Part shown: piece by piece, positions 1 to 12,100 of the stretch | How positions within the stretch are numbered: position 1 is the first letter of the stretch | Layout of the letters: the number at the start of each line of letters is the position of its first letter | Assembly: GCA_964035575.1 (NCBI GenBank) | Contig: OZ037833.1 | Location: 124,001-188,000, forward strand | Direction: 5' to 3' | DNA length: 64,000 bases | Source: Rhynchopus sp. YZ270_cl-10 | Taxonomy: Eukaryota; Euglenozoa; Diplonemea; Diplonemida; Diplonemidae | Program-made: the position numbers and the translations under genes | The notes under the pieces: model-generated | The model's input: only the letters and a program-made list of their open reading frames with translations | What the model was told of the DNA's origin: nothing | The model's database searches: none

Positions 1-3000
1 CGACAGGCAGAGACGCTTTCTGTTGTACGGTGTTGCCGCGTGCAGGCGGACCAGGGAGAAGTTTGCCTGGTGGCTGCCGTCGTAGTTGGACACCTCCATT
101 GGGATGGCAGTGTCCGTCAGATTCGCGACGTACACCGAACACTCATCCTGAAGCGACGCACGGTGCCAGTCGTGGAAGCCGAGACCACTCAGGTCCACCA
201 TCTGCACGTCTCCCGTGTACACGCGGATCTCCTCTCCAGGGTGCACACGGACGCTGGGGTGTGCGTCGCCTCCGAACACCTCAGCATGGTGCACCTCGAC
301 ACGCACGTCCACGAAGAGCCCTGTGTTGAGGAAGACGTCGCTTGGGGGCGGCCACACCGCAAAGCAGACGTAGCGGATGGAGTGTGTGTACGACTGCTCT
401 GTGGTGACGAGGAAGCGGGCAGGGGAGCGGATGTTGGTCAGATTCATGGGTGTCTCGAGGCCGGACACATCTGTGTCACATGCCTCGTGTTCGTCGAACT
501 TGATCTGCATGCCGTCGATGAGTCCGACACCGTACGCACTGTGCCACGCAGACGTGCCGTAGATGATGGGCGCCACTTCAAGCGAGTCGACCGACATGAG
601 CTGCACGACGCTTGCGTACAGGCCAGTCCAGATGCGGAAGTCCCACCCGTCGTGGTACTCCGACACACACAGCATCCTTGAGTTGTACGGTGCAGCCAGA
701 TGCGCTGCCGTCAGCACTACACTCGCCGCAGTGAAGCCACGCCCCGACGCCGTCACCGGGTACGGATCACTCCCAAACCCACCCGACGCATCGTGCAGGG
801 TCTCTCTGTAACGCCCGGTCCCCGGCCACGCAAAGGGCTGCTCAATGCCTTCACTGTGCTGCAGGGCTGTGAGGGGGACCGGTGTGCCTGCAGCAGACAA
901 CGTGTAGACATCATTGTCTGTGGTGCAGTTATCCAACAGCGCTACACGGTGGTGCGCATAGAGCCCTTGCCCCACGATGTTGACTGTCGTCGTGTTGCCG
1001 TGGTACAGATACACCGTGGACAGACGCCTCTGGTGGAAGAGGTGCTGTGTGTCTGAGTATGCGCCATCAGGGGTGCGCGCGTAAGAGTATTCCAGCTGAT
1101 GTGCCACTGCAGGGCGTGTGTGTGCATACGATGTGGCGGTCACGATGTCGAGGAAGATGTCGACCGTCACATTCGTTGCGAAGAAGACAGTGCTCGGTGC
1201 CTGGTAGACAGCAATGCATAGGGAGAGGACCTCGGGCCAGGCGTGCCGGTTGGTCACTTCTTCGTCAAAGGTGAAGTTGCCGGTGGTGTTCCAGACCCCC
1301 GATACTGTCATCGGCGTGGAGCGTCCCGTTGTGTTGTCGCTGTCGCAGCCTCCATGGGGCTCAAGCTTGAGACGCATCCCATCACCTATGTTGTCGCCCT
1401 TCACCGAATGTGTGGTCCTGCTTCCGTAGATCAGAGGCAGGCGGGTGCTCCAGAGCCCGCTGTACCCGGCCACCTCAGAGTGTGCTTCGATCACGTCTAA
1501 GGAGACCACTGCAAATCGGATGTCGACGTCAATGCCAAAGTCCGTGCCCACGCTGTACTCAGAGAGGCAGAAGCGGACGCGGTTGGTGGGCGTGCCGAAG
1601 GCAGCGTTGACGTGGAAGGACTCGAGAAGGATCTCCGCAGACTGCCAGTCCTCCCCGGTTTTGTCTGTGTTGTCCCATCCGGTGATGTTGTCGAAGGACA
1701 CTGATGCGGTGGGTGTGTAGTCCACAACCCCCGCAACGATGCTGCACGCCGGCAGCACGGCGACACGCTGCCACGCAAAGAGGCCCTTCCCCATGAACGT
1801 GATACGCGGTGCGTACCCGACGTAGGTCAACACCGCGCCGTCGGGGTTGTGAGCGTTGTGCACATCCACTGCGCCTGCCTCTGTCCACACACCATAGGAT
1901 GCAGCACGCTCCACCATGATCTTGATGCTGATCGTCACACCCGTATCAAAGAAGAGTGCGTGCGGTGCAGGGTACACTGCGAGGCAGACTTTCAGTGGTG
2001 TATGGGTATGGCGGTATGTCTGTGATGTGGTTAACACCACATAGGCACCAGCACCATTTGGGGTCAGCACGCCACGGGTGTGACGCATGGTTCCTGAGTC
2101 ACCTTCATTCTGTTCGTAGCCTCCGTAGTGCGCGTACTGTGGGTGCTCCGTGGTGTTGATGCCACCGACGTACCAAGGCAGCACCGCGCCGCTCCACGAA
2201 GTGTTCATGGGCTCCTCTCTGCTGTTCTGGTGCCACGAGAGGTCGTCGCAGTGCGCGTCAAAGTAGACCTGCATGGTGTCGTCCAGCCCGGTTCCCTCTA
2301 TACGCAGCAACGGCGTGCTGCCGTAAGGGATTTCCAGCGATGTGTTCCCATTCAGTGAATGCAGGGACACGACGTCGATGTCAAAGTCGGGGTCAATCGA
2401 GAAGTCATTGCCGTGGTCGTACTGCGAGAGGCAGAGGCGGAGGCCTGATACTGCGGAGCCCACCTGGCTCGAGGTGGTCCAGATGTGCGCTGTGGTGCGT
2501 TCCGTGGAAACAGGGGAGAGGAACATTGGTGTTGACACGGGGGGTGCGTCGCCACGTGTTGTGTTGTCGTCGGTGGTGCAGTTTGGGAGAAACGCGGCTC
2601 TATGATAAGTATCAAAGCCTGCCCCATGCAGGACCAAAAGCGTCGCATTCCCTTCGAATATCTTCACAGTACCTCCCGCAGCGACACCCACACCGTACGT
2701 CTCTACCTTAGAAACTGTGATCAAAATCGCGGCGCGTAAACCAGTGTCCTCGAACCCGTCGTTCCCTGAAGGCCACACAGCAAGACACACCTTCAGATCC
2801 CGTTCGTGTCGGTTTGAAACGGTTCTTGTCATTTGAAAGTGGCCGCCATCATTTCCTTCTGGGTCAGCGGAGAAGATGGGTATTGGGGTGTACTGCTCTG
2901 TGGTGTTCAGATCGCAGTTTGAGGAGAATTTGAGTTGCATTCCGTCGAGAACGGAAAACCCTTCTGCGAAGTGGAGACCAGTATCGCCGTATGGGAAGAA

Positions 3001-6000
3001 CACTGCGGTCACGTTGTCGACGTACAGCAGCTGCACTATCGTCACATCCATACGCGTGTCGATCGAGAAGTCGCTTCCTTCTGCGTACTCTGATAGACAC
3101 ATCCGAAGTCGTGCGGCAGGTGCCTCAAGGTGGTGTGTCGCTGTGATGTTCACCTCTGCCCTCCCTGAAGACCCTTCTGCCACGTACCCATGCACAGTCC
3201 CTTCAAACTGTGGATCATCCTCAGGACGCCACCCCTTCCTCTCATCGCGCAACGCGTATTCAGTCAACGGACCAGGATTTATCCACATCGGCGTCAAAAT
3301 ACCGGTCAACTCCCCAGGCTCATCCGAACACCACAGATCCGAAGGGTTTTTGTTTTGATACCTTAACAGCAGACGCTGCCACGAATAAAACCCTGCACCA
3401 TACAGAACCACCGAATGGCTTTTTCTGTGATAAAGGAACACCCTATTGTTGTGACGATCGGTACGGTGGCCGTAGGAGGAGACCTGGTCTATGGTGATCG
3501 CAATGTCTGCAACCAAACCGGTGTCAGAAAAATCTGTCGACGGATGCGGCTCGACTGCAAGACATATCTTCATTGGTGACTTTGCTCCTGAGGTAAGAGT
3601 TGTGTCTGCTACGCGAGAATGTTGAAATGTCTGCACCTGAGTCAACGTCACCACCGCAGACGACGGCATCGGAGGAGCAAACCCAACTGCATCCGTCACA
3701 TTCATCGGGGTTTGCCGCCCTGTTGTTGTGGCATTACAATCGGTAGAAAATTTTATTTGCATGCCATCACGCAACGCAGTTCCAAACAGAGAATGATTCG
3801 ATGTAGCACCATACGGTACTATAAGATGTGTATAATTTCCATCCAACGACACAAGCTCGACAACGACAACAAAAATGTCGTTTCCGTCAATTCGCTCTGC
3901 AGTTCTAAAGTCGTATTCGTGCGCATGAATGCGGAAGTCGAGCTCACCAAATCTCTGAGAATTCTGCTCACCTAAGGACACACAGATCCGTCTTTTCCAA
4001 AAAGCCTGATTTGTTGCGTCATACGCCACCACCACCTCGGCAGTGGTGCTCATACTGACAGACCCATCCGCGAGGGTAACGTTCTGTGGTACGATATCCA
4101 TGGGCACACCACTGGAGGTGAGGTTGCCGTTTGCGTACCACTGCACGGTCTGGCAGTCCTCAAGAAACGCTATCTGCTGTCCATGGTAGAACCCCCACCC
4201 AGAAATGCTAAGGGTCGGAGTAGCAGATTTATAGATAAGAACGTCTTGTTGGCGGTTTTTGGGAGTATTGTGGTGGCCAACGGAAGAGAGGATGACACCA
4301 ACAGAGAAACGGTGTCCTGAAGAGAAGAACACTGTGTGCGGTGCAGGCCAAAGCGCAACGCAGACGTCAAGCTCGACCGCATGCTGTCGGGTCTGCTGTT
4401 CCGTGAGCACCGCGTGCAGGCCCACACCAGAGGCACCTTCGAGCTGCAGTGGGATGGCAAGATTGCTCACATTCTGTGAGAGACAGTTCTCTGCAAATTT
4501 AACCTGCATGCCCTGCCGCAAACCGACACCAAGAAAGCTGTGGTTCGACGACGCCAAATACGGCACCGAAAGGAACGACCGGAAGACCTCTCCCCAATAC
4601 GCTTCAGGACGGTTTCCGTCAATGCTAACGAGCTCGACGACGGTGAAGAAGATGCGGTCCAAAAAGGAGGGGAAATTCCAATAGTTGCCGTGCGGTGTAA
4701 GCTGCGAACCCTCCGCACCAAACTGCGAGAGACACAACGCAGCACGCTCATAAGACTCATTGGTGTGGATCAGTGTGATGTTCAGGGTTGCGAAGGGAAA
4801 GCCTCTGGTTGCGTCGTACACAGCGAAGTCTGCGAGACGCGTCAAAAAGATGGGGGTCGCGGTGCCGTACAACTCATCGTACGTTGGTGTTGGCGCAAGC
4901 TCGTCCCCGCACACACCGTCACGCTGGATGCTCACCCGGTGGTGGCTTTCAAACCCTGACCCATTCACAGCCAACTCCGTTTCCTGCCCTTTGTACACAA
5001 AGACCTCTTCATTGTGCGCAGCAGACACACCATATGACGACACCGTTCTGAAGTGCACAGCAACGTCCGCTGTCAGGCCTGTGTCAAGAAAGACAATGGA
5101 AGGGATAGGGTGTACCGCGAGGCAGAGCTTGAGCCCAAAGGTGTGCTGCCAGGTGATGCCTCGTGTGAAGGTGATGGCTGCCTGCGCATAGGTCATATCG
5201 CTGCGCTGGTCGGTGATGTTCATTGCGTCGAAGGTTCCAGTAAGGTTCGAAGATGAGCAGTCAGTATCGAGCTTGATGCGCATCCCATCCAACAGCCCTG
5301 TTCCGTTCAAAGGCAGAACCGGGGATGACCCAAACGCAAGGTACGCATGTCTCAGCCACTCTGTGCCTAGCCCGTCCTCCAAGGTGTACACAGTGCGATG
5401 GCCACGTACTGTGGCGAGCTCAATGACGCTGACAGTCATGCCGCTGTACCACACCGAGAAGTCGTGCCCATCTGCGTACTCTGAGACACAAAGGTAGCGT
5501 GTGTAGAACGCATGCTTCACGTGGTCCTGTGTCACATTCAACGTCGCGCGTGTCGTGTAGAAGTTCGTTGAGTAGTCCGCTGCAGCAGTCTTCGGTGCAA
5601 AGCCGTCGCTTGGATCGCGGAAGGGACGTCCCACCTTGCTGTCGTAGTACTGCATCGTCACCGGCACGACGTTGATGGGGGCCCTCTCGAAGGAGAGGTC
5701 TGGGGCGTACGATGCGCACTGCACGTCTTGGAAGGAGACACGCTGCCACGGGTAGAGGCCTTCCCCAGTGACGTCGAGCGTCGTGACGTAGCCCTTCATG
5801 AGACGCACCACGCTGTTCTCCTTCGTGTACTCCGGAAAGGGCTTCGCCTTGACTGAGGAGAGGAGGCGCTGACCGTTCGCAGAGCGGGTGGGCGTGTTGT
5901 GCGAGTCGTAGCTGACGACCTCGTCCATGCGGATGACAAAGGAGATAGTGAGGTTCGTGTCTGCAAACCATGTGTTCGGTGCGGGATGCACAGAGAGACA

Positions 6001-9000
6001 CACCCTCAACGCAAGGCTGTGCCGGTACGACTGTGTCGGCAGCAGCCCTGCAACCGCAACCCCCGCAGGGTACGTCAGATTCATTGGTGTGCTCAGCCCT
6101 GTCACACTCGAGTTGCAGTAGGCCCCGTCTACACTGTTCTCCGAGGAAAACTTCAACTGCATGCCCATCGTCTCGCCTAGGTGCAGCAACACACCCGAAA
6201 GCTCGATCGCGATATCACTGCCGTACGGAAGCTCGAGATCCGTTGTGTTCGCGAGGGTGCGGAGCTCCACCACACCGAACCCGATGTACGGTGAGCTCAA
6301 CACTGCACGCCGTCCTGTTATATCATGGTGCGGGGGGCCTGGGATGGTCAAATCATCCTCCCACCCTGAGGCGCCAAAGCCTACAAAGAACTCTGCAGCG
6401 TCGATGCCGAAGCGGCCGTACGATGTGTCGTGGCCAGTAAAGCAGATGAACAGATCGTCCGGTGTCGCTGCCGCAGTGTGGTAGGAGCTGAGCTGCACCG
6501 AGGCACGCTCTGTCGCAACATACGGACTGTCCGCGTCGTAGCGCCCAATACGCGCACTGCTGTACGACGCACCACCCACATCCGCAGTGTTGCTGTAAGA
6601 GTAGTTCCTTGGCAGCACATTGATTGGCACCGCATTCCCATACAGCGCAGCACCCATCGACGTACACACCGGGAGAAACGATACAGACATCCATGGTCGG
6701 AACCCTAACCCTTTCAGCTCAAGCCTCGGTTCCGTCCCTTTGTACATCAGAACACGGCCGCCTCTGCTGGTAGTGTCTTCTTCACATGTTACGCTAGATG
6801 CGGCAACACCTGACGTGAAGTAGAGCCCTGTGTCAAAGAAGTAGGGGTTTGGGTAGGCATAGACGGAGATGCAGACGCGCAGCTCGATGGCCTGGCGGGA
6901 GGTCTGATCCTCGCGTACGGTGACCCAGTGGGAGGGGTTGAGGTTGTTGTCGTAGGGGTCCGTGCTGCCGTGGTCGGCCCTCCCGACGATGGCTGAGGAG
7001 GACTCTGCGCCGCTGAGGGAGATGTTGTAAGTAGGGTGGCGGACGTGGCCTCTGCCGAATTCGTTTGTGGAGGTGCGTCCCCAGAGCGGGACGTCAGGGT
7101 AGTTCTGTGTGTCGCCGGAGCTTTCGCAGGCTTCGGTAAAGCGGATCTGCATGTCGCCCCGCAGGCCCACCCCGGTGAGAGTGTGGTTCGTCGTCGTGCC
7201 CCACCCCACAACAATGTACTTCCGCCCGTCGTCCACCACCGCCAGCTCCACGACCGTCACAAAGAACTCCTCCTGTGCAGCAGAGAAGTCGGCCCCAGAG
7301 CGGTACTGCGAGACACACAGCGCGGCCTTCTCAGAGGCCTGCACGGTGTGCACGTAGCGCAGATATAGGTCGCCACCTGAGCTGGAAACGTTGCCGTCCA
7401 CAGCAGGTAGGTCATAGGGATTGTCCCGCACCATGCGTGTCAGCGGTGTGGGGTAGAGTGTCATGGGTTCGTGGACACCGGTCAGGTTTACATCTGTACT
7501 GCAGCCATGCTCCTGCAAGGAGAAACGGAAGAAGTCGAACAATCCAGTGCCATTTACGGAAAGAATTGGCGTCTGTCCTCTGTACACAAAGATCGTCCCC
7601 CCCGGTGCGACGGCCTCTTCATAGACTGTGATGGTGGTGATGTGGATCGCAAAGCTGACCCGTACTGTGGTGTCCACGAAGGACGCGCTTGGGCTGTCCC
7701 ACACATTGAAGCAGAGCTTGAGGCCGGCCTCCTGCCGCATGCTTTGTACATGAGAGAAGCGAAGCAGACCTGAGGTGTCGCCATGTGTTGTGCGCAGGGC
7801 GCCGTCCTCCCATGCACTGACCTCACGCATGTAGGGGTTCGCACTCCCAGAGATGTTGAACGGTGTGCGGAAACCTTCAAAAGGAAAGCCGCAGGTCGCA
7901 TTGCTAGGGACCAGTTGTGCCTGCATGCCTGACGCAAGACCTTCGCCAGCAAGAAGGTGGAAGAGGGTGTCGCCGTAAGGCACCTCGAGGTCGGTCGTGC
8001 CGTCAACAGAGGAGACGTTCACAGAGACAATGTCGACACTCCAGTCGACGTCGAAGCCTTGTCCGGAGCTTTCCAAAGAGAGGCAGAGGTGCTGCGGTGA
8101 GGCCCACAGAGAGGTGAACACTGTCTGTGCGGCTGAGAGCGCGACGTACGCTGTGGACAGTGCAGAGGAGGCGGACGCGGCTGGTGCGGCCGTCTCCAGG
8201 GAGGACGCTACACCGCTGCCGAGGACATCTGTCGCACCGCGAACACAAGCACGGAAGACACCGGCACGTTGCCACGAGCGTAGGCCGTATCCGGTGAGTG
8301 TCAGGTTTGCGGGGTACCCTTTGTAGACGCGTAGTGTCGCGTTGAGCGGTGTGCGCGGGAAGGCGTCTGTGCGTGCGTCGTCGTAGGTAGCTGAGAGCAG
8401 TGTCGGGCCGTCGTCAGCACGCACCGTCTCGAGGATGAGAAGGATGTCGACACGCAGCGGTGTCGCGATGTACGTCGCATAGGGGTCAGGGTGCACAGCA
8501 AGGCAGACACGCAGGTCGCGTGTGTGGCGCTGTGTGTGCGTCGAAGGCAGGTAGATGCGCCCGCTCGTCCCACCCCCTGCACCTAGGGTCGTATGTCCGG
8601 TGGTCGCGTTGTACACGTCAGTGATGTTGAGCGCATCGGCACCCTGGTCAGGCCCCGTCGCACTGCAGTCGTGCAGCAGCTTGACCCGCATCTCCTCAGT
8701 GAAGCCATGCCCAGTCAGCTCGTAGTACCCAGACACATCGTAGTTGAGCTCCAAACGTCTGCGCCCACCTATGGTGTTGATGCTGATGATCTGGAGGTAC
8801 ATATCAGCAGGCCACTTGAAGTTCGACCCAGCATCCTGCCGTGAGAGGCAGAGCACAGTGCGCACAGGCATGGAGTCGTCTGCTAGGGAGCCAGGGATGA
8901 GCACAGTGGCGGTGCTCTTCACAGGTTCGGGCTCGGTCGTCACGTTCAGCAGCGGGAGGGGTGTGTGCCAGCCACCCGTTGGAGCCTCCGCACTGCAGCC

Positions 9001-9130
9001 ACGCCCCTCGTACAGAGGAAGCTCGCGCTGAAGGGATACCCTGTAGCCTGCCTGCAGGTTCAGACCTGTCAGCGCAACGTACGTGTCAATGCCCTGATAG
9101 ACAAGCGCTGTCGACGCACCACCCAAAGTA
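1..9130 (-). repeat. About eleven copies of a 220-330-residue extracellular module inside the giant gene
   Basis: The phrase G-x-GL-x-DGMQIKF, or a close variant, recurs on the minus strand near 505, 1363, 2268, 2930, 3756, 4501, 5274, 6157, 7144, 7915 and 8686, so the spacing is 660-990 bases. Between these come in order a Cys, an N-glycosylation-like NLT or NIT, a VCLAVHP or VCFAVWP motif, DTGL-type text, a VYKG or VYTG motif, an LTGYGL-type turn followed by W-x-R and Cys, and an LCLS motif. Copies are diverged, unlike the N-terminal repeat, so they look older. I infer alternating Ig-like or TIG-like beta-sandwiches without firm family assignment. Confidence 0.7.
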
Positions 9131-12100
9131 ACATTGTGCAGCGCCGCATACTCAATCTCAGGCACAAGAGTCTCAGTGAACGTGAACGTGAACGTCGCAG
9201 TCGCTGTCGGCAGCGTCATCGTCACCGTAGCAGACTGTGTCGCTGTTGGCAGCGTCAACGTGAAGGAGTGTGTCTCCGTTGCTGTCGGCAGCGTCATCGT
9301 CACTGTCGCAGACTGTGTCGCAGTCGGCAACGTGAGTGTCTGCGTCTCTGTCGCAGAAGGCAGCGTCATCGTAAAAGTGTGCGTCAGTGTAAGAGTAAAC
9401 GTCGCCGTCGCTGTCGGCAGTGTAAGCGACACTGTCTCGGTTGCGGTCGGGAGTGTCAGCGTCTGCGTCTCGGTAGCGGAGGGCAGCGTCAATGTCTCTG
9501 TCGCAGTCCCAGTGGGCAGCGTCAGTGTCTCCGTTGCTGTCGCTGTCGGCAGCGTGAACGTAAACGACTCAGTTGCTGTCGGCAGTGTCAGGGTCTGTGT
9601 CTCAGTACCTGTGGGGAGAGTCAATGTCTCTGTCGCTGTACCAGTTGGCAGTGTGAGTGTCTCTGTCGCAGTGCCTGTCGGAAGCGTCAGTGTCTCAGTT
9701 GCTGTCGCTGTTGGGAGCGTCAAGGTTGTGGTCTCAGTCGCAGTCGGCAAGGTGAGTGTTTCCGTTGCAGTGCCTGTAGGCAACGTCAGAGTTTCTGTTG
9801 CTGTTCCTGTCGGCAAAGTGAGTGTCTCAGTCGCAGTACCGGTGGGAAGCGTCAGGGTTTCTGTCGCAGTTGCAGTTGGAAGCGTCAACGTTTCCGTAGC
9901 AGTCCCTGTCGGCAACGTCAATGTCTCCGTTGCTGTTGCGGTAGGCAACGTGAGCGTCTGTGTTTCGGTGCCAGTTGGGAGAGTCAGGGTTTCCGTCGCC
10001 GTGGCTGTAGGCAGCGTCAGCGTCATTGTTTCTGTAGCCGTTGGAAGCGTAAGGGTCTGTGTCTCAGTTCCCGTTGGAAGCGTCATCGTTTCTGTTGCCG
10101 TCCCGGTTGGCAGTGTCAGGGTCGCTGTTTCTGTTGATGTTGGGAGAGTCAGCGTCGCAGTCTCCGTGGCAGTTGGAAGCGTCAATGTCTCTGTTGCTGT
10201 CGCTGTGGGAAGCGTCAGAGTCTCAGTCGCAGTTCCAGTGGGCAGCGTGAAGGTTTCCGTCGCCGTCGCAGTAGGAAGAGTCAACGTCTCAGTGGCAGTT
10301 CCCGTTGGCAGCGTCAACGTCTCAGTTGCTGTTGCCGTGGGCAACGTGAGCGTCTGTGTTTCGGTGCCAGTTGGGAGAGTCAGGGTTTCAGTTGCAGTAC
10401 CAGTCGGCAGCGTCATTGTTTCCGTTGCTGTGCCCGTCGGTAACGTCAGAGTCTCTGTCGCTGTAGCTGTTGGAAGAGTCAATGTCTCAGTTGCTGTCGC
10501 AGTTGGCAGTGTGAGCGTCTCCGTAGCTGTGCCAGTCGGAAGAGTCATAGTCTCTGTTGCAGTCCCTGTCGGCAGCGTCATTGTCTCTGTAGCAGTACTA
10601 GTAGGCAAAGTGAGCGTCTCTGTCGCTGTCGCTGTTGGCAGAGTCAACGTTTCTGTCGCAGTACCTGTAGGCAATGTCAACGTCTCTGTTGCTGTGCCCG
10701 TCGGAAGAGTGAAGGTCTCTGTCGCCGTGCCTGTTGGAAGAGTCATTGTCACCGTTGCTGTTCCTGTCGGCAACGTAAGCGTCTCTGTTGCTGTAGCAGT
10801 AGGAAGTGTCAACGTCTGAGTTTCTGTGCCGGTTGGCAATGTGAACGTCTCTGTGGCTGTGCCAGTGGGGAGAGTAAATGTCATTGTCGCAGTACCAGTG
10901 GGAAGAGTAAGTGTCTCTGTCGCAGTCGCTGTCGGAAGCGTCAGTGTCGCGGTTTCCGTCGCTGTGGGCAATGTGAGTGTCTCAGTTGCTGTTCCTGTGG
11001 GTAGAGTGAACGTCTCCGTAGCAGTACCAGTCGGCAGCGTCATTGTCTCTGTTGCTGTTCCCGTTGGCAGCGTCAATGTCTCCGTTGCTGTAGCAGTCGG
11101 AAGTGTAAGAGTCTCAGTTGCTGTGCCAGTTGGAAGCGTCAACGTTTCCGTTGCAGTGCCTGTTGGGAGAGTCATTGTTTCAGTCGCAGTACCAGTGGGC
11201 AACGTCAGAGTCTCCGTAGCAGTAGCTGTCGGAAGCGTCAGTGTCTGAGTTTCTGTGCCTGTTGGCAGTGTAAGAGTTTCAGTCGCAGTTCCAGTCGGCA
11301 GCGTGAATGTCTCTGTCGCTGTGCCAGTGGGAAGCGTCATTGTGATCGTAGAAGTTCCTGTGGGGAGAGTAAGCGTCTCAGTTGCTGTTCCGGTTGGAAG
11401 TGTCAAGGTGGCAGTTTCCGTCCCAGTTGGCAACGTGAGTGTCTCAGTCGCAGTGCCTGTCGGCAGAGTCATTGTCTCAGTCGCAGTACCAGTGGGCAAC
11501 GTCAGAGTCTCCGTAGCAGTAGCTGTGGGAAGAGTCAGTGTCTCTGTAGCTGTGCCAGTTGGCAGTGTGAGAGTCTCAGTTGCTGTGCCTGTGGGAAGAG
11601 TCAGTGTTTCCGTAGCTGTACCAGTCGGAAGTGTCATTGTCTCTGTCGCTGTGCCTGTTGGCAGCGTCAAGGTCTCTGTCGCTGTCGCTGTTGGCAGAGT
11701 CAACGTTTCAGTCGCAGTACCTGTAGGCAATGTCAATGTCTCTGTCGCTGTGCCCGTTGGCAGTGTGAGAGTCTCAGTCGCTGTGCCGGTTGGAAGGGTA
11801 AACGTCTCTGTCGCAGTCGCAGTGGGAAGAGTCAAAGTTGATGTTTCCGTGCTTGTGGGCAGTGTCAGAGTCTCAGTAGCTGTCGCAGTGGGCAGCGTCA
11901 AGGTTTCTGTCGCTGTTCCAGTTGGCAGAGTCATTGTCTCTGTTGCTGTCCCAGTCGGCAACGTCAACGTTTCGGTCGCAGTTGCTGTTGGCAGAGTAAG
12001 TGTCTCTGTCGCTGTCCCTGTGGGTAGCGTAAGCGTCTCTGTTGCAGTGCCGGTTGGAAGTGTCAATGTTTCAGTTGCAGTACCGGTAGGCAGAGTGAAT

